64,000 nucleotides of DNA from Histomonas meleagridis (lineage: Eukaryota > Parabasalia > Tritrichomonadida > Dientamoebidae). Positions 49,825 through 61,765 of this stretch are shown here, piece by piece. Below the pieces are notes generated by a model. It had not been told where the DNA came from and did not search any database. It was given only the letters and a program-made list of their open reading frames with translations. Each line of letters starts with the position of its first letter. Position 1 is the stretch's first letter. A program made the translations under genes and the position numbers. The stretch lies in NCBI GenBank assembly GCA_020186115.1, contig WSYJ01000012.1, positions 1 to 64,000 of the forward strand, given 5' to 3'.

Positions 49825-52398
49825 TTAATTTTCATGATATTTTCTCATTATTTTTTCTTTTTCTTTGGGTAATAAATTATTATTGAAAGCAATTTTAGCT
49901 TCTCTCATATAATAATTAAATCCAGGATTATGCATCTTTGCGCCCATTCTATTAAATCCTCCAAACATATTAATTAAAGCGTCGACATAATCCAAGAAAA
50001 ATTCAATTATTAATATTCTATTAAACTTATATTTATAACCAATTTTCGGTAATTCGACAAATTTTTCTTGAAATTGCGCAATGAATTGAGAAGGAACAAC
50101 TTCATTATTTACGATATTCTTTTCATATAAATAAATATTACAAAAATTAGCCAAAGTTTTCATTAAATAAGCAAAAATTACTGCTGTAGTTTCATGATCT
50201 TTTTGTTCAAAGATTGGAATTAAATCCATTAAATTAAATAAAATTTCGAAGTAACGCTGTCGATTTTGAATAATTGTTGGTCCAATATCTTCATTTGTTA
50301 ATACATCAGCCATTGCATAAAGTGTATTAGAAATAATTTCATTTCTTGTTGTATTAATTATAGTTACAAATAATATATCAAGAATTGGGTCAAAATAAAT
50401 ATTATTAATATTATTATCTTTAAATAAATATGAAACAAACAAACTTGCAGATTCTATAATGTTTTGATCTTGTGTTTCATATGAATATTTAATAACAGGA
50501 AATAATGTTTCAATATAATTATTAGTTATTTCTCTAAAGAAATATGTTAAAGGTGTAAGTGCATTAAGAATTGAATCAATATATTTAACATCGAAATTAA
50601 GTGATTTAATTAATAAGTCAATAAGTTTTTGGGCATAATTAATTGCATTTTCACGTAAGACATTAACTGAACTTTTAATTATTTTAGATAAACAAAATCT
50701 TAAGATAGAACCTCTTTCACCATTTTGTAATGAATTTTCATATTGATTAATTACCATTTCTAAGAAATTTTGGACAAATTGTAAATTATCTTTAGGTTGG
50801 ACATCAATAAATTTAGAAATTGATTGATATAATACACTAACTATATGTTCATCAGACGTAACATCATTTCTTTGTGAAACTTCATTAAACATATTCATAA
50901 TTTTTTCATAAAATTGTCCGATTATTGAGGTTTGATTTTCTGAACTATATATTGAACATAATGCATTAAATAACAATAATGAACGCTTAAACAATGCTAA
51001 GTTTGTAGATTTAAGTCCATTTTCTACACAGGCAATAATTTGCGTAACAATTTGTTCAGTGTTACATAACTCCTTATTATATTTTACAATTGTAATTAAT
51101 AAAGCATAAGCAGCTGCTTGAATACCACTATTCGGTGCTGTTGTAAGGATTAATATTATTTGGAATATACTTCCAATAAAATTAATTGTTTCATTACATC
51201 TAATTTTAACTATAATTTGTGCTGCACATATAGACGCAAATTTATCTTGTACTGATACTTGTGGAGCATTTTGTACCGCGGCATAAAATTTAGTCGCATG
51301 TTCAAATATTATTTCTGGTACAACATGTGAAAATGTTTCAAGACATTCAAACGCTGAACGTGAAATATACCATTGTGATTGATCATCAAATGATTCGATA
51401 TCTGTAGATCCTAATTTAGATAATAAATATCCATCATGTGTATTGGCAATATAAGATGTAATGTTTCGGAAATTTTCTGAATGTTTTATTCGTTGTTCAT
51501 AACGAGCAATTTTTCGCCACATATCAATGACATGAATACATCGATTTTCATTATTGGATTGTAAATCATTATTGGTTTGACCTAAGATTGCATCAATAAT
51601 TTCTTTTGTGAGTTTGAAATATATTGTTTTTAATAATTTGGATAATGCTCTGATAAGTTGTTGATGAAGTTCATCATTATCAAATGGAATATTAATAAGT
51701 AAAATTTGGATAAGTTGACCATAAATTGCAGGTGACTGAAGAAGTGATGCAAAAGTTTTAATAGCTGGGGATAAACATCTCGCGGATTCAATTTTATATA
51801 AAAATGGTGATTCAGATGTTGACAAAAAATTCATACACGACGTAAGAACAATTTGACCTGCTGATTCAAACTTTGTTGAAAATGGTCGAAGTGTAGTTTT
51901 GGAAATTATGGGTTTTGGAGATTCATTTGAAATTTCTAATAAATAACGCATAGAAGTAATTGCACCTAATGGAGCAAATTGTCCATGTTGAGTGGATTGA
52001 ACAAGACTAAAGAGAAAATCAAAAATGTCATTCCATTGATGGTTTGGAACTTCAAGTGCAGCTATACGACTTATGCAATATGCACCGCCATAACGAATTC
52101 CTTCATCTTCATACATCAAAGCTTTAGTAGAAGCTTGCTTGAGTTGATTCTTTTCATTAATTTCTAAGGAATGATAGGCTTGTGAAATTGAACTTGATGA
52201 TTTCATAAGAGATGGCCTTAAAATTGTTCCAATGATAGTAATCGTATTTTTAACTAGTCTTCCGTCATCGTTTTGTAATATAATTACACTTGCGAATTTT
52301 AAAAATGAGATTGGATCTGATTGAATAGCTAAATTCACCGCTTCAGATGCTTGAGGATTTGACCCCATATTCGACAAAGCACCCACCAAATTTTCCAT
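49825..52398 (-). CDS. Importin subunit beta (karyopherin beta 1)
   Basis: An 857-residue intact gene from ATG 52,398, close to the length of importin-beta (about 860-880). It is all HEAT-type helices. An early segment matches the family: ALMYEDEGIRYGGAYCISRI followed by AALEVPNHQWNDIFDFL, and the acidic loop region follows. It carries proteins with an importin-alpha or direct nuclear signal through the pore and is released by Ran-GTP. It is divergent from VPS13 across 350 bp. The gene is continuous and without intron. Another beta-karyopherin is possible, but length and N-terminal pattern favour KPNB1/Kap95. Confidence 0.75.
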   Translation of the reverse strand: MENLVGALSNMGSNPQASEAVNLAIQSDPISFLKFASVIILQNDDGRLVKNTITIIGTILRPSLMKSSSSISQAYHSLEINEKNQLKQASTKALMYEDEGIRYGGAYCISRIAALEVPNHQWNDIFDFLFSLVQSTQHGQFAPLGAITSMRYLLEISNESPKPIISKTTLRPFSTKFESAGQIVLTSCMNFLSTSESPFLYKIESARCLSPAIKTFASLLQSPAIYGQLIQILLINIPFDNDELHQQLIRALSKLLKTIYFKLTKEIIDAILGQTNNDLQSNNENRCIHVIDMWRKIARYEQRIKHSENFRNITSYIANTHDGYLLSKLGSTDIESFDDQSQWYISRSAFECLETFSHVVPEIIFEHATKFYAAVQNAPQVSVQDKFASICAAQIIVKIRCNETINFIGSIFQIILILTTAPNSGIQAAAYALLITIVKYNKELCNTEQIVTQIIACVENGLKSTNLALFKRSLLLFNALCSIYSSENQTSIIGQFYEKIMNMFNEVSQRNDVTSDEHIVSVLYQSISKFIDVQPKDNLQFVQNFLEMVINQYENSLQNGERGSILRFCLSKIIKSSVNVLRENAINYAQKLIDLLIKSLNFDVKYIDSILNALTPLTYFFREITNNYIETLFPVIKYSYETQDQNIIESASLFVSYLFKDNNINNIYFDPILDILFVTIINTTRNEIISNTLYAMADVLTNEDIGPTIIQNRQRYFEILFNLMDLIPIFEQKDHETTAVIFAYLMKTLANFCNIYLYEKNIVNNEVVPSQFIAQFQEKFVELPKIGYKYKFNRILIIEFFLDYVDALINMFGGFNRMGAKMHNPGFNYYMREAKIAFNNNLLPKEKEKIMRKYHEN

Positions 52399-52748
52399 TA
52401 CAAAATTTCTGTCACTTTTCGGTTTTCCCGACCATGATATTGGTATGTTTTAAATCAAAAGAATTAGAAGAGAAAGAAAATTTAACAATGACAAAGTTAA
52501 TTTATTGATATAGAGCTTTATGAAATCTAAAAAAAATTATTTAAAAAATTCGAAAAATTTTAAAAATTATAAATTTAAATTAGACCATGTTTTTTCTAAA
52601 TAATTCATATAAAATTATTTGATACATATTTTTAATTAAAAATGGGAAATGGATAAAAATATTTTTGGAATTCATAAAACTTTTTTTGTAATTTTAGATA
52701 AAAAATTGTATATATGATCATGTCGGGGCGCCCCAAAAAATCCTTATA
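52399..52748. promoter_or_regulatory. Divergent promoter region of importin-beta and VPS13
   Basis: 350 bp of about 80% A+T serves both genes head to head. The only GC-rich word is the palindrome GGGGCGCCCC at 52,725-52,734, 15-24 nt before the VPS13 ATG, followed by CCTTATA. It overlaps the place where an M5/Inr start element would sit. Confidence 0.5.
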
Positions 52749-55700
52749 ATGCTTGAATCAGTTGTATCAAAATTTATTACAAAATATCTAAAAGAATATA
52801 TAGAAACGCTCAACAAGTCTCAAATGGAAATGGAGTTATGGAAAGGTAAGGCAGTTTTTGAAAATTTATTATTAAAATCATCAGCATTATCTTCACATGG
52901 TTTACCATTTAAAGTAAAAATGGGAACAATCAAAAATGTAAACCTTAATATTCCATGGCAAAAATTAAGTTCTCAAGCATGTATTGTAGAAGTTAGTGAT
53001 ATATTTATTCTTTTAACACTTGATCTTGATGTACTTATTAAAAACGATCTTCAAGCTAATCAAAGTGCGATTCATACATCTGAAGTTTTAACTAAAGAGG
53101 AAGAAAAAGGCACTTGGCAATCTCTCATTAGCACTGTCATTGATAATGCCAGAATTAATGTTAAAAACATTCACATTAAACTTGAAGTTCCTCATGACTG
53201 CGGGTATTATACTCTTGGTGTAATTATTCCAGAGCTTACACTTTTTACAGTTGATGATAATAATAATCCCTTACTTAAAGTAGTGAAAAAAGCGAACAAA
53301 CTTCGTAAGCGTCTTAATCTTAATGGCCTTTCTATGTATCTTGATACCATGAACATCGAAGAAACCAAATTAACCAATTTTGAAGAAACGATGAAAAAAG
53401 AAATTGATTCGAATGAACATCAATTTTTATTAAATCCATTTTATGTTGAATGTATATTATTACATACGCGTAATATACCTGATATGTTAAAGAATATCAT
53501 TGAGATTACATCACCGACATTAAAATTTTCTCTTGATTTACTTCAATGTCGTGCAATCTATGACTTTTTAGGGAAATGGAATTTCTTTAATAAAAGAAGG
53601 AAATATTCGAATTGTGCTCGACCTAAAGAATTCGAAGAAATACAATATTGGCTTTATATGACACGATGTGCAATACAAAAACGACGACCGAATTCATTCC
53701 GTCCATCCATAGCATTAAAAATATTAAAAAATCGCAAAAGTTATTTAAAATTAATCCGAAAAAAGAAACAAAATAAAATTCCGCATCCAATCCTTAAAAA
53801 CAAAATTAAAACAATAGAAAAAAAGATTGGAGAAACAGCAACATTATTTTTAAGAGAATATGCGGAAGCTATTGTCCAAAAAGAAATGTCTACAAAGGAT
53901 TCTGGATTTACAGCATTTGATTTAAGTGAATTAAAGAAATTAATACAAACAACTGATGTATTTTTCGATAGTTCATCTTTTTCAGTTTCTTTAAATATTC
54001 CATTATTCCAAATTGATTTAGTTTATTCGGTTCAATCGCCTCTTTGTAAATTTACTATTGTACAAATTGAATCTAAACTAAGAAGTGTAAAAGGAGGAGC
54101 TGACTTTCATTTAACTATTGAAGATTTATCAGTAGATTCTTTAATTAATGATTCATTAAGATCAATTGTTTGTGTTGATCGGAAAAATAATGAATCATTT
54201 TTATCAATCGATTCTAAAATTCCGTCAACTACTGATCCATTCTTAATGGAAATTTTAGTTTCTCATATAACTACAACTTTTGATACTGAAACAATTCATA
54301 ATGTTTTTGAGTTTTTTGATTTTGGTAAAAACAAAAATATTAATAATATAAAATATAATATGAATAACATTAATAAAAATAATAAAAATGATAATGAAGT
54401 TATTATTCAAAAAATTAATAGAATTGATGTAGCTGAACAATTAAAACGTTTATTATACTTCAAAAATCATATTTTAAATTTAAAAATTAATGGTTTTTCT
54501 TATGTTTATCCATTCGAATACAATGAAAAACAATCCGAAATTAAGTTTTCTATATGTAATATATCAATTACTAAAAACGCAAATAGTTTATTAGCAATAA
54601 ATGCGCCCAAAATTAAAATGGATTTTAATGTGCAATTTATAATTGATGATTTGTTATTCGATCAAATTTCTTTATTAAAACGATTTAAGTTTGATTTTGT
54701 TTTATCATTTACTTTTTTTAATCATTTAGAAAAAGTTATTTTGGATTCTTTTTTTGGTTTATCTAATATATCAATTGATATTGGATCGAATGTATTAAAA
54801 GTTTTACGTTCTGCATTAATATATTCTAAATTTTCTGAATTAAAACATCAAGAAAATACATTAATGCCTCAAGATGATACTGATAAAACAAAAACTTTAC
54901 TTTCATTTAATAATCTTCAAACTAATATAGAAATGGAACTTAATGAAATGAAAATCAATTTAAATGATGTTAATTCATATTTAATTGTTAAAGATATTAA
55001 AGCTCAATATAATATTTATAATGGAAAAACTTCGGCTTTATTTTCACTTGGATTTCTTTCATTTATAGAAGGAGAAGTTTCAATGATTTCATTACCTAAA
55101 AATTCGGCACATTTAACAATTACACAAGAAAATGATATTTCACCATTTGTTATATCATTAAATATAAAAGATTTTAGCATGATAGTTAACTTACGTAATT
55201 ATAAAGATATTTATACACAATTAATAAATATAATAAATTCTTTTATATCTGATGCAACAGAAATACTTCAATTAAAGAATGAAGAAGAAAAAGAAGAAAA
55301 TATTAAAACTAAAAAAGAAATTAAAGATGATGAAAAAAATATTATATTTGTTTTAGTTTTTACTAATCCTAAATTTGAAATTCCTGATATTGAAGAAAAA
55401 TTTTTTTTAAACATAGAAAAAGTTATAATAAAAGATCAAATAGAAATTTATGATTTAACATTAAATAGAAATAAACATGATTTAATTAGGAAAAGTACAC
55501 TTAAACTTGATTTAAATGAATTTCACTTTCCTTTAATCGAAATGGAAATCGAACCTAATGATATAAATGCAATTCTTCGAATATTAAATGAAGTTTCTTC
55601 TTTTTTGAACAGTAATGAAACAAAAGAAGAAACAAAAGATAATAATTTTCATTTAATGTTTGATGGATTTAATATACTTTGTTATGATGAAGAAAATACA

Positions 55701-58700
55701 ATTGGTTATGTTAATATAAATAATATGGAAATTTGTGTAAATATTTCTAATGATGAATTTGAAACTAAAATTATTTTTAATAAAATTATTGGGTATCAAA
55801 TATTAAATGAAAAAATTTATGAACTTTTGGAATTAAATGATAAGTTTTCGATATTATATCATGATAATAAAGATAAAACTGAAATTGCGTTAACTCTTTC
55901 AAATGGTTATTTGAATTTGACAAAAGAAATTTTTCGATATTTCCTTAAATTTACTTCACTTGAAACAAATTCCAAAGAAAGTAATAGTAAAAAGAAAAAT
56001 ATTTATAAGATATTATTAAATAATATTCAACTTATTCCAATAAATTATAAATTTGAACAAATTTCAAAAATAGATTTAAATCTTGAATTGGCGTATATAG
56101 AAAATCAAAACCAAAACATTTTTGAAATTAATTCGTCTTTTATAAAAGGAAATACAATGATTAATAATGAAATTGAATTTTTAAGGTTAAAAGAAGGATT
56201 TTATTTAAAACTTGAAAATAATTTACTAACTTTTAATATGAATTCTGTTTATTTATCTTTTAATTTACCTTTTATATTCTGTTTTATTAATACTATTTCT
56301 AAAATATTAATAAATGATAATTCCGATGATTCAAAAATTTCAATTCCATTTAATATCAATTTTAAGATTAATGAAATTGATATTAATTATTTTCCTGATG
56401 ATGAAATGAAATCAAATTTTGAATTAATATTAACAAATTTAAAATTTATTTTACATAATTCTAAAAGTTTGGCTTCTTTTTCATTTGAATCATTAAAAGC
56501 ATTTGTTAAAAATATTTTTCATACTAAAATTATTGAAATCTCAAATGTTATTTCAATATTTTCAGTTAATAATGAAGAAATACTTAAAGAAATAACATTT
56601 AATGAAATAAATCAAATGGAATTTGATGAAACAAATAATTCATTAGAAATTAATAAAATTTTTATGAAATGGAACATAAAAGAAATTAAAATATTTTATA
56701 GTCATGAATTTGCTCGAGCTATAATTCATTATATTTTTATTGGCGAAATTCCTGAATTTCATTCTAATAAATTATTAATTAATGAAGAATTAAATGAACA
56801 ACTTAAAGATCGAATTAAATCTAAAATTATAATAATTGAAAAAATCGATAAAAAAGAAGATAATAATGAATTAGAAATCATTAAAGTAATAGTAAATATT
56901 AATAAATTAGAAATTTCTTTATTGTTATTAGAAGAACTTGCAAAGATTTCTCTTTCAAATATTATAGCTTCACTTGAAGATAAGAAATGGGAAGCAGAAA
57001 TTCATTCATTTCAAATCTTTAGTTCAGATGATCATGAAAATTCTTTAACATATTCATCACCAGATTCTCAACTACTGAAGTTTTCACATTTTAATAATGA
57101 ATTTAATATAATTTTTAGTGAATTAATTTTAAATATTAATTATCAATTTTATTTGACAATTGTAAATTATATAATTCGTTCGCCATTTTTTCATATTCCA
57201 ACAATTTTACAACAAATTTCAGTAAATAAAAATGATATATCAACAAAATTATCATTTATATTAAATATAAAAGCATCAAAATTAAAAGTTACAATTCCAA
57301 CATCAATTGAACAAACTAAAGTTCCATTATTTAATTTATGTTTTAATTTCTTATTAAAATTAACAGAAACTGATTTAGAATTAAATATAAATGATTTTTC
57401 AGCATATTTTTCAGATCCAAAATATAACATCAATTATTTACCTATATTTAAATCAGTAAATATTCAATTTAAACGAATAGTTTCTAATGATTCAACAACA
57501 TCAATTGAATTCATTATAACAAAAATCTTTTTAACATTATCAGCAATTGATTTTGTTTTATTTAATAATATGAGAGAAAATATCCAAAAATCTGCCAAAA
57601 TTATTACATTTCCAGAAGATAATTCACATGATAAAAACACAACAAATGAAATATTTAAAAATATTAAAATAATTGCTGAAGAAAATCAATTAATTATATG
57701 TAAAGATAATCGAAGAACTTCACGATTTATACCAATGTTTAAAGTTGTATTACCACCAATTAATTTAGAGTTAAATAATAATGATTCAGTACAATCAATA
57801 ATGATAAATTTGTTTCCTTATATTTCATATTTTAATGAAACTACAGGTTTATGGGATTTAATAGTTGAGCCATTTAATTTAAAGTTATTTTCTATTTTAA
57901 CTTTTGATCAATTAGAAATTACTGCAAAATTAAATGAATCTTTAAATATTAATTTACCAACTATAGCATTAAAACAATATTTAACATTAGCAGAAGATAT
58001 TAAAAAGAATTTATCGATGAAAGATTTCGAATTTTCTGAATATCCACATTTTTGGATAATTAATTCTTTAGGTTCTGATGTAATATTTCATACTGATGAT
58101 GAAAATTCACAAACTTTTATTTTATCACATGATCAAACTGTTCCGATATTTACAATTGATATTTCTACAAATATTATAATAGAATTTAATCAAAAAGAAT
58201 ATCAAATTACACCAAATCAAATTATATTTCCGACTTTATTAAGTGATGAATTATGTGTTTCTAAAAAGCCTTATAAAGGAGGAATTATATTACAATTTAA
58301 ATCCCCTTTTGAAATAAAAAATTCATTAGGAATTAAAATTGATATTTATTCTAGAGTAAAAAATCAATTTTTATTTTATGCAAATGTTAAACCTAATTCA
58401 ACATATCCAATATTTTTTAAAGATCCATTAAAAAATGAATTTATTTTTACTGAAGGGAAACTTAATAATAAAGTTAAATATAATGTAATAAATTTAAATT
58501 CAAAAATGATAAAATGTGATTCATTTAATATATTTATTGATAATATTCCTTTTCCAATAAATGTTTTAATTTATGTTGATACAACTACTTCAACAAAAAT
58601 ATTTGAGTTAATTACTCCTTATATATTATCATCTTATTTACCAATACCTTTAAATATTAAAGTTGAAGGTAATTCTAATATAATTATGTTAAAACCTGAA

Positions 58701-61235
58701 GAAGAAAAACCTTTTATACAGAAGAATAAATTTAAAATTAGTTTATCACTTGATGGTATTACATTTTTATCATATGAAACATTAAAAAATAATTCTAAGA
58801 CAAAATTACTTCAATGTTATAATCATTTATCTAATGTTAATTCATTTATAGTTGTATCATTTGATATTTTAGAAGAAACTCAACAAACAATTATCAAATT
58901 CTTTGTACCTTGTATAATATTTAATTTAACAAAATTAAATATTATAGTTTATGATAATTTAAATGAAAAAATTATAACTGAACCAGAAATTATATCAATT
59001 TGGTGTCCTAAAAATTATTTAAATGATAAAGAACATTTAAATATAAATTTATTATTAAATGATAATAATTTGACAAAACCAATTTTAAATTTTGATTGTT
59101 TAACAACACGTAATGAAATTATAGATTTTCAATCCAAAGATTTAATAAATCTTAAATCTAAATTAAGAATTGATGTTTCATATAAAGATAATGTTGCTAT
59201 AATAACAATTTCACATTTATTAGTAATACATAATAATTTAGATTTATTCTTTATACTTCAACCAATAGGTGTTAATGATACAGATTTTATATGTGATCCT
59301 TATATAATAGAAGCACATTCTACTTTTGAAATAATTACAATGTCTACTAAAGGAATGTTTATGATATCTATTTCAGAATTTACTTCTACTCCAACTTTAT
59401 ATTTAATATCTGAATATAAAACTGTCTTTAAAGTTACTTCAAATAATTCTTATATGTTAATATTATTAGAAATTATAGATGAAGGTACACATTTCGATGC
59501 ATATTTTAAGCCAGTTGATTTCCCTTCTCCTTATGTTATATCGAATTGTTTAGATATTAAAATGATTGCATATCAAAAAAATAAAGAATTTGCATTTGAA
59601 ATTGAACCTAATTCTACTTCGTTATATGCATTTGATGAACCTTTTTCTTATCCTTCTGTTAAGATTGAATTTGAAGAACAAATTTTAAATTTATCTTTGA
59701 TATCAGAAACAGATTATATTAAAACTGAACTATTATTTGAAAACAAACCAATTTATACAGCAATTCTTAAAGAAGATAATTATCAAATTATTATAATTAC
59801 TACAGAAATACCTAAAAAAGAAATTATATTCTCAACAATATTTAATATTAATTTCGAACATATTTTCATTAGTTTAATTGATTTAAGAATGAAAGAATTT
59901 GCTTTATTAAGTTTAAACAAATTTTTCGCAACATTAGAAATTAATTCATATCAAAAAATATTACAAATGAGTATTAATACTATTCAACTTGATGATCAAA
60001 GTGTACAAACACCAAAACCAAACATATTAATTGGAAGAAATAATGGGAAAGTTCCATTTTTTAAGTTAAGTACTATTTTATCATCTGATTTATCAACATT
60101 ATTATATACTTCGATAATATTCCAAAGAATTGATATCGAAATTGATTCGACGTTAATTTCTGATTTATATTATTTTTTGATTGAATTAATCAAACCAATT
60201 AAAACAAAAATTACTCCATTACAAACAAAACAATTTGATGAAACATCGAAAATAATTTCATGTAATTGGCTTGAAATGTCTTCTTTATATATTCTATTTA
60301 AATATAATCGAAAATCTGGAAGAAACACAACAATTCATCAGTTGTTTAAATACTTAAAATATATTCCTGGAATTAAAGAAGATAAAATTTTATTGCCTGG
60401 AATTATAATATCAAATTTACAAGATTCATTTAAAGAAATTTCAAAAAACGTTTTGACGGAATATAAAACTGCGGCGTTTAATCAAATACTTAATATGCTC
60501 GGGACAAAAGGTAAAATTTTGTCAACGTTCGGAGTGACTTCAATGATCGCGGAAATGTTCGGAATAAAAATGAAATCTGATTTATCAAATGATATCTCCA
60601 AGTTAATGGAAAGCCAAGAAGAAGCTTTCGATAATAGAAAAGAAACAAATGGTATATTCTCACAACAATCATTAAATGCTTTGTTGGAACTAATTCGAAA
60701 CGCGTCGCTAAAGCCTTCTTCAATAATTTTGGGAATTCTACAAAAAATAGATTTTGGTTTACGAAGTAAAGTTTTGAATGGCGCCGGTTTCGGTAAAGGT
60801 GTTTTGTCACTTTTTGCGGAGGTGACCGTTAACACGATGAAGGATGTCGGACTTATGCAAGGAATAGAAAGAATGAGATGTACAAGAGCTTTCCCGAATA
60901 ATGAAATTGGTGTTTTCGATGAGTCAATTAGTAAGTTTCAATCTTTTCTTCAAAAAAGATTACAAAATGAAACTATTAAATTAGCAATTAAAGGAGATGA
61001 ACAAAATGTATTTATCACTGATACAACAATTTATTTGATAAGAAGTGATAATCAAATTCGTTACATGAAAATTATAGATTTGATTCTGTTAAAAGTTGAG
61101 GATAAATTTGTCGTAATTAAAGGTGTCAATTCTAAAGAAGAAGTAAAACTGGAAACCAAAAGTGAAGAAGAAGCAAATGTGATTGCAACCGTACTGAATT
61201 CAATGAGAAATATTTTGCGGTTATTCGGATCTTAA
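52749..61235 (+). CDS. VPS13-like bridge lipid-transfer protein
   Basis: A 2,828-residue intact gene, 8.5 kb without intron. The chorein N-terminus is clear: MLESVVSKFITKYLKEYIET, KSQMEMELWKGKAVFENLLL, and GTIKNVNLNIPW. The long middle is repeating beta strands (RBG-type groove), extremely rich in Asn, Ile, Glu and Lys because of AT bias. A VAB-type region lies around 1,900-2,300 (PYILSSYLPIPLNIKVEG). The C-terminal part has the helical VPS13_C/ATG2_C-like block (RSKVLNGAGFGKGVLSLFAE) and a final PH-like domain (MKIIDLILLKVEDKFVVIKG). VPS13 moves phospholipids between membranes at contact sites. This role is inferred. Confidence 0.9.
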   Translation: MLESVVSKFITKYLKEYIETLNKSQMEMELWKGKAVFENLLLKSSALSSHGLPFKVKMGTIKNVNLNIPWQKLSSQACIVEVSDIFILLTLDLDVLIKNDLQANQSAIHTSEVLTKEEEKGTWQSLISTVIDNARINVKNIHIKLEVPHDCGYYTLGVIIPELTLFTVDDNNNPLLKVVKKANKLRKRLNLNGLSMYLDTMNIEETKLTNFEETMKKEIDSNEHQFLLNPFYVECILLHTRNIPDMLKNIIEITSPTLKFSLDLLQCRAIYDFLGKWNFFNKRRKYSNCARPKEFEEIQYWLYMTRCAIQKRRPNSFRPSIALKILKNRKSYLKLIRKKKQNKIPHPILKNKIKTIEKKIGETATLFLREYAEAIVQKEMSTKDSGFTAFDLSELKKLIQTTDVFFDSSSFSVSLNIPLFQIDLVYSVQSPLCKFTIVQIESKLRSVKGGADFHLTIEDLSVDSLINDSLRSIVCVDRKNNESFLSIDSKIPSTTDPFLMEILVSHITTTFDTETIHNVFEFFDFGKNKNINNIKYNMNNINKNNKNDNEVIIQKINRIDVAEQLKRLLYFKNHILNLKINGFSYVYPFEYNEKQSEIKFSICNISITKNANSLLAINAPKIKMDFNVQFIIDDLLFDQISLLKRFKFDFVLSFTFFNHLEKVILDSFFGLSNISIDIGSNVLKVLRSALIYSKFSELKHQENTLMPQDDTDKTKTLLSFNNLQTNIEMELNEMKINLNDVNSYLIVKDIKAQYNIYNGKTSALFSLGFLSFIEGEVSMISLPKNSAHLTITQENDISPFVISLNIKDFSMIVNLRNYKDIYTQLINIINSFISDATEILQLKNEEEKEENIKTKKEIKDDEKNIIFVLVFTNPKFEIPDIEEKFFLNIEKVIIKDQIEIYDLTLNRNKHDLIRKSTLKLDLNEFHFPLIEMEIEPNDINAILRILNEVSSFLNSNETKEETKDNNFHLMFDGFNILCYDEENTIGYVNINNMEICVNISNDEFETKIIFNKIIGYQILNEKIYELLELNDKFSILYHDNKDKTEIALTLSNGYLNLTKEIFRYFLKFTSLETNSKESNSKKKNIYKILLNNIQLIPINYKFEQISKIDLNLELAYIENQNQNIFEINSSFIKGNTMINNEIEFLRLKEGFYLKLENNLLTFNMNSVYLSFNLPFIFCFINTISKILINDNSDDSKISIPFNINFKINEIDINYFPDDEMKSNFELILTNLKFILHNSKSLASFSFESLKAFVKNIFHTKIIEISNVISIFSVNNEEILKEITFNEINQMEFDETNNSLEINKIFMKWNIKEIKIFYSHEFARAIIHYIFIGEIPEFHSNKLLINEELNEQLKDRIKSKIIIIEKIDKKEDNNELEIIKVIVNINKLEISLLLLEELAKISLSNIIASLEDKKWEAEIHSFQIFSSDDHENSLTYSSPDSQLLKFSHFNNEFNIIFSELILNINYQFYLTIVNYIIRSPFFHIPTILQQISVNKNDISTKLSFILNIKASKLKVTIPTSIEQTKVPLFNLCFNFLLKLTETDLELNINDFSAYFSDPKYNINYLPIFKSVNIQFKRIVSNDSTTSIEFIITKIFLTLSAIDFVLFNNMRENIQKSAKIITFPEDNSHDKNTTNEIFKNIKIIAEENQLIICKDNRRTSRFIPMFKVVLPPINLELNNNDSVQSIMINLFPYISYFNETTGLWDLIVEPFNLKLFSILTFDQLEITAKLNESLNINLPTIALKQYLTLAEDIKKNLSMKDFEFSEYPHFWIINSLGSDVIFHTDDENSQTFILSHDQTVPIFTIDISTNIIIEFNQKEYQITPNQIIFPTLLSDELCVSKKPYKGGIILQFKSPFEIKNSLGIKIDIYSRVKNQFLFYANVKPNSTYPIFFKDPLKNEFIFTEGKLNNKVKYNVINLNSKMIKCDSFNIFIDNIPFPINVLIYVDTTTSTKIFELITPYILSSYLPIPLNIKVEGNSNIIMLKPEEEKPFIQKNKFKISLSLDGITFLSYETLKNNSKTKLLQCYNHLSNVNSFIVVSFDILEETQQTIIKFFVPCIIFNLTKLNIIVYDNLNEKIITEPEIISIWCPKNYLNDKEHLNINLLLNDNNLTKPILNFDCLTTRNEIIDFQSKDLINLKSKLRIDVSYKDNVAIITISHLLVIHNNLDLFFILQPIGVNDTDFICDPYIIEAHSTFEIITMSTKGMFMISISEFTSTPTLYLISEYKTVFKVTSNNSYMLILLEIIDEGTHFDAYFKPVDFPSPYVISNCLDIKMIAYQKNKEFAFEIEPNSTSLYAFDEPFSYPSVKIEFEEQILNLSLISETDYIKTELLFENKPIYTAILKEDNYQIIIITTEIPKKEIIFSTIFNINFEHIFISLIDLRMKEFALLSLNKFFATLEINSYQKILQMSINTIQLDDQSVQTPKPNILIGRNNGKVPFFKLSTILSSDLSTLLYTSIIFQRIDIEIDSTLISDLYYFLIELIKPIKTKITPLQTKQFDETSKIISCNWLEMSSLYILFKYNRKSGRNTTIHQLFKYLKYIPGIKEDKILLPGIIISNLQDSFKEISKNVLTEYKTAAFNQILNMLGTKGKILSTFGVTSMIAEMFGIKMKSDLSNDISKLMESQEEAFDNRKETNGIFSQQSLNALLELIRNASLKPSSIILGILQKIDFGLRSKVLNGAGFGKGVLSLFAEVTVNTMKDVGLMQGIERMRCTRAFPNNEIGVFDESISKFQSFLQKRLQNETIKLAIKGDEQNVFITDTTIYLIRSDNQIRYMKIIDLILLKVEDKFVVIKGVNSKEEVKLETKSEEEANVIATVLNSMRNILRLFGS

Positions 61236-61365
61236 TGTACGTTAATAAATTGTATTGTTTATTTTTATATTCAATTTTTTCATCACAAAAAAGTGACTTT
61301 TTGACATCAATGCAAAACTATTTTTTTATTATATTTAAAATTTATTTTAAAATTTTATATTTCAA

Positions 61366-61480
61366 AATAACATTTGGAAATTGTTTATAATATTTTATAC
61401 AGCACTTATTTTAGCATCTTCATAAATAGTTAAATTACTATCTGAACAAGAGGGAATTGATATTAATGTAACTTCCAAAT
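61366..61480 (+). pseudogene. Ankyrin-repeat relic
   Basis: Reads TALILAS, a stop, IVKLLSEQEGIDINV, preceded by the same ATTTGGAAATT-type spacer as the relic at 18,615-19,022. One or two decayed units only. 61,480-61,765 shows no gene. Confidence 0.55.
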
Positions 61481-61765
61481 ATAAAGAATTATTCCCAAAA
61501 TAAGAGCACTTCACAATTTTTTTAACATATCCTATAAAGGTAGTGAAACATTCGAACATGTTTTTATTACCAAATCATGAGCATACTAAAACATATATTC
61601 ACACAGTTAATAATTATGAATTCAAATTTATGTATTCTTCATAATAACTTTTATCTTCACAACAATTCATCAACAGAAATTGAAAATAAAAAATATTCTT
61701 CACATCAATTATTATATCATTATTATATTTTTCAAATTATTTTACTTAAATCTGGAGAGAAACAT

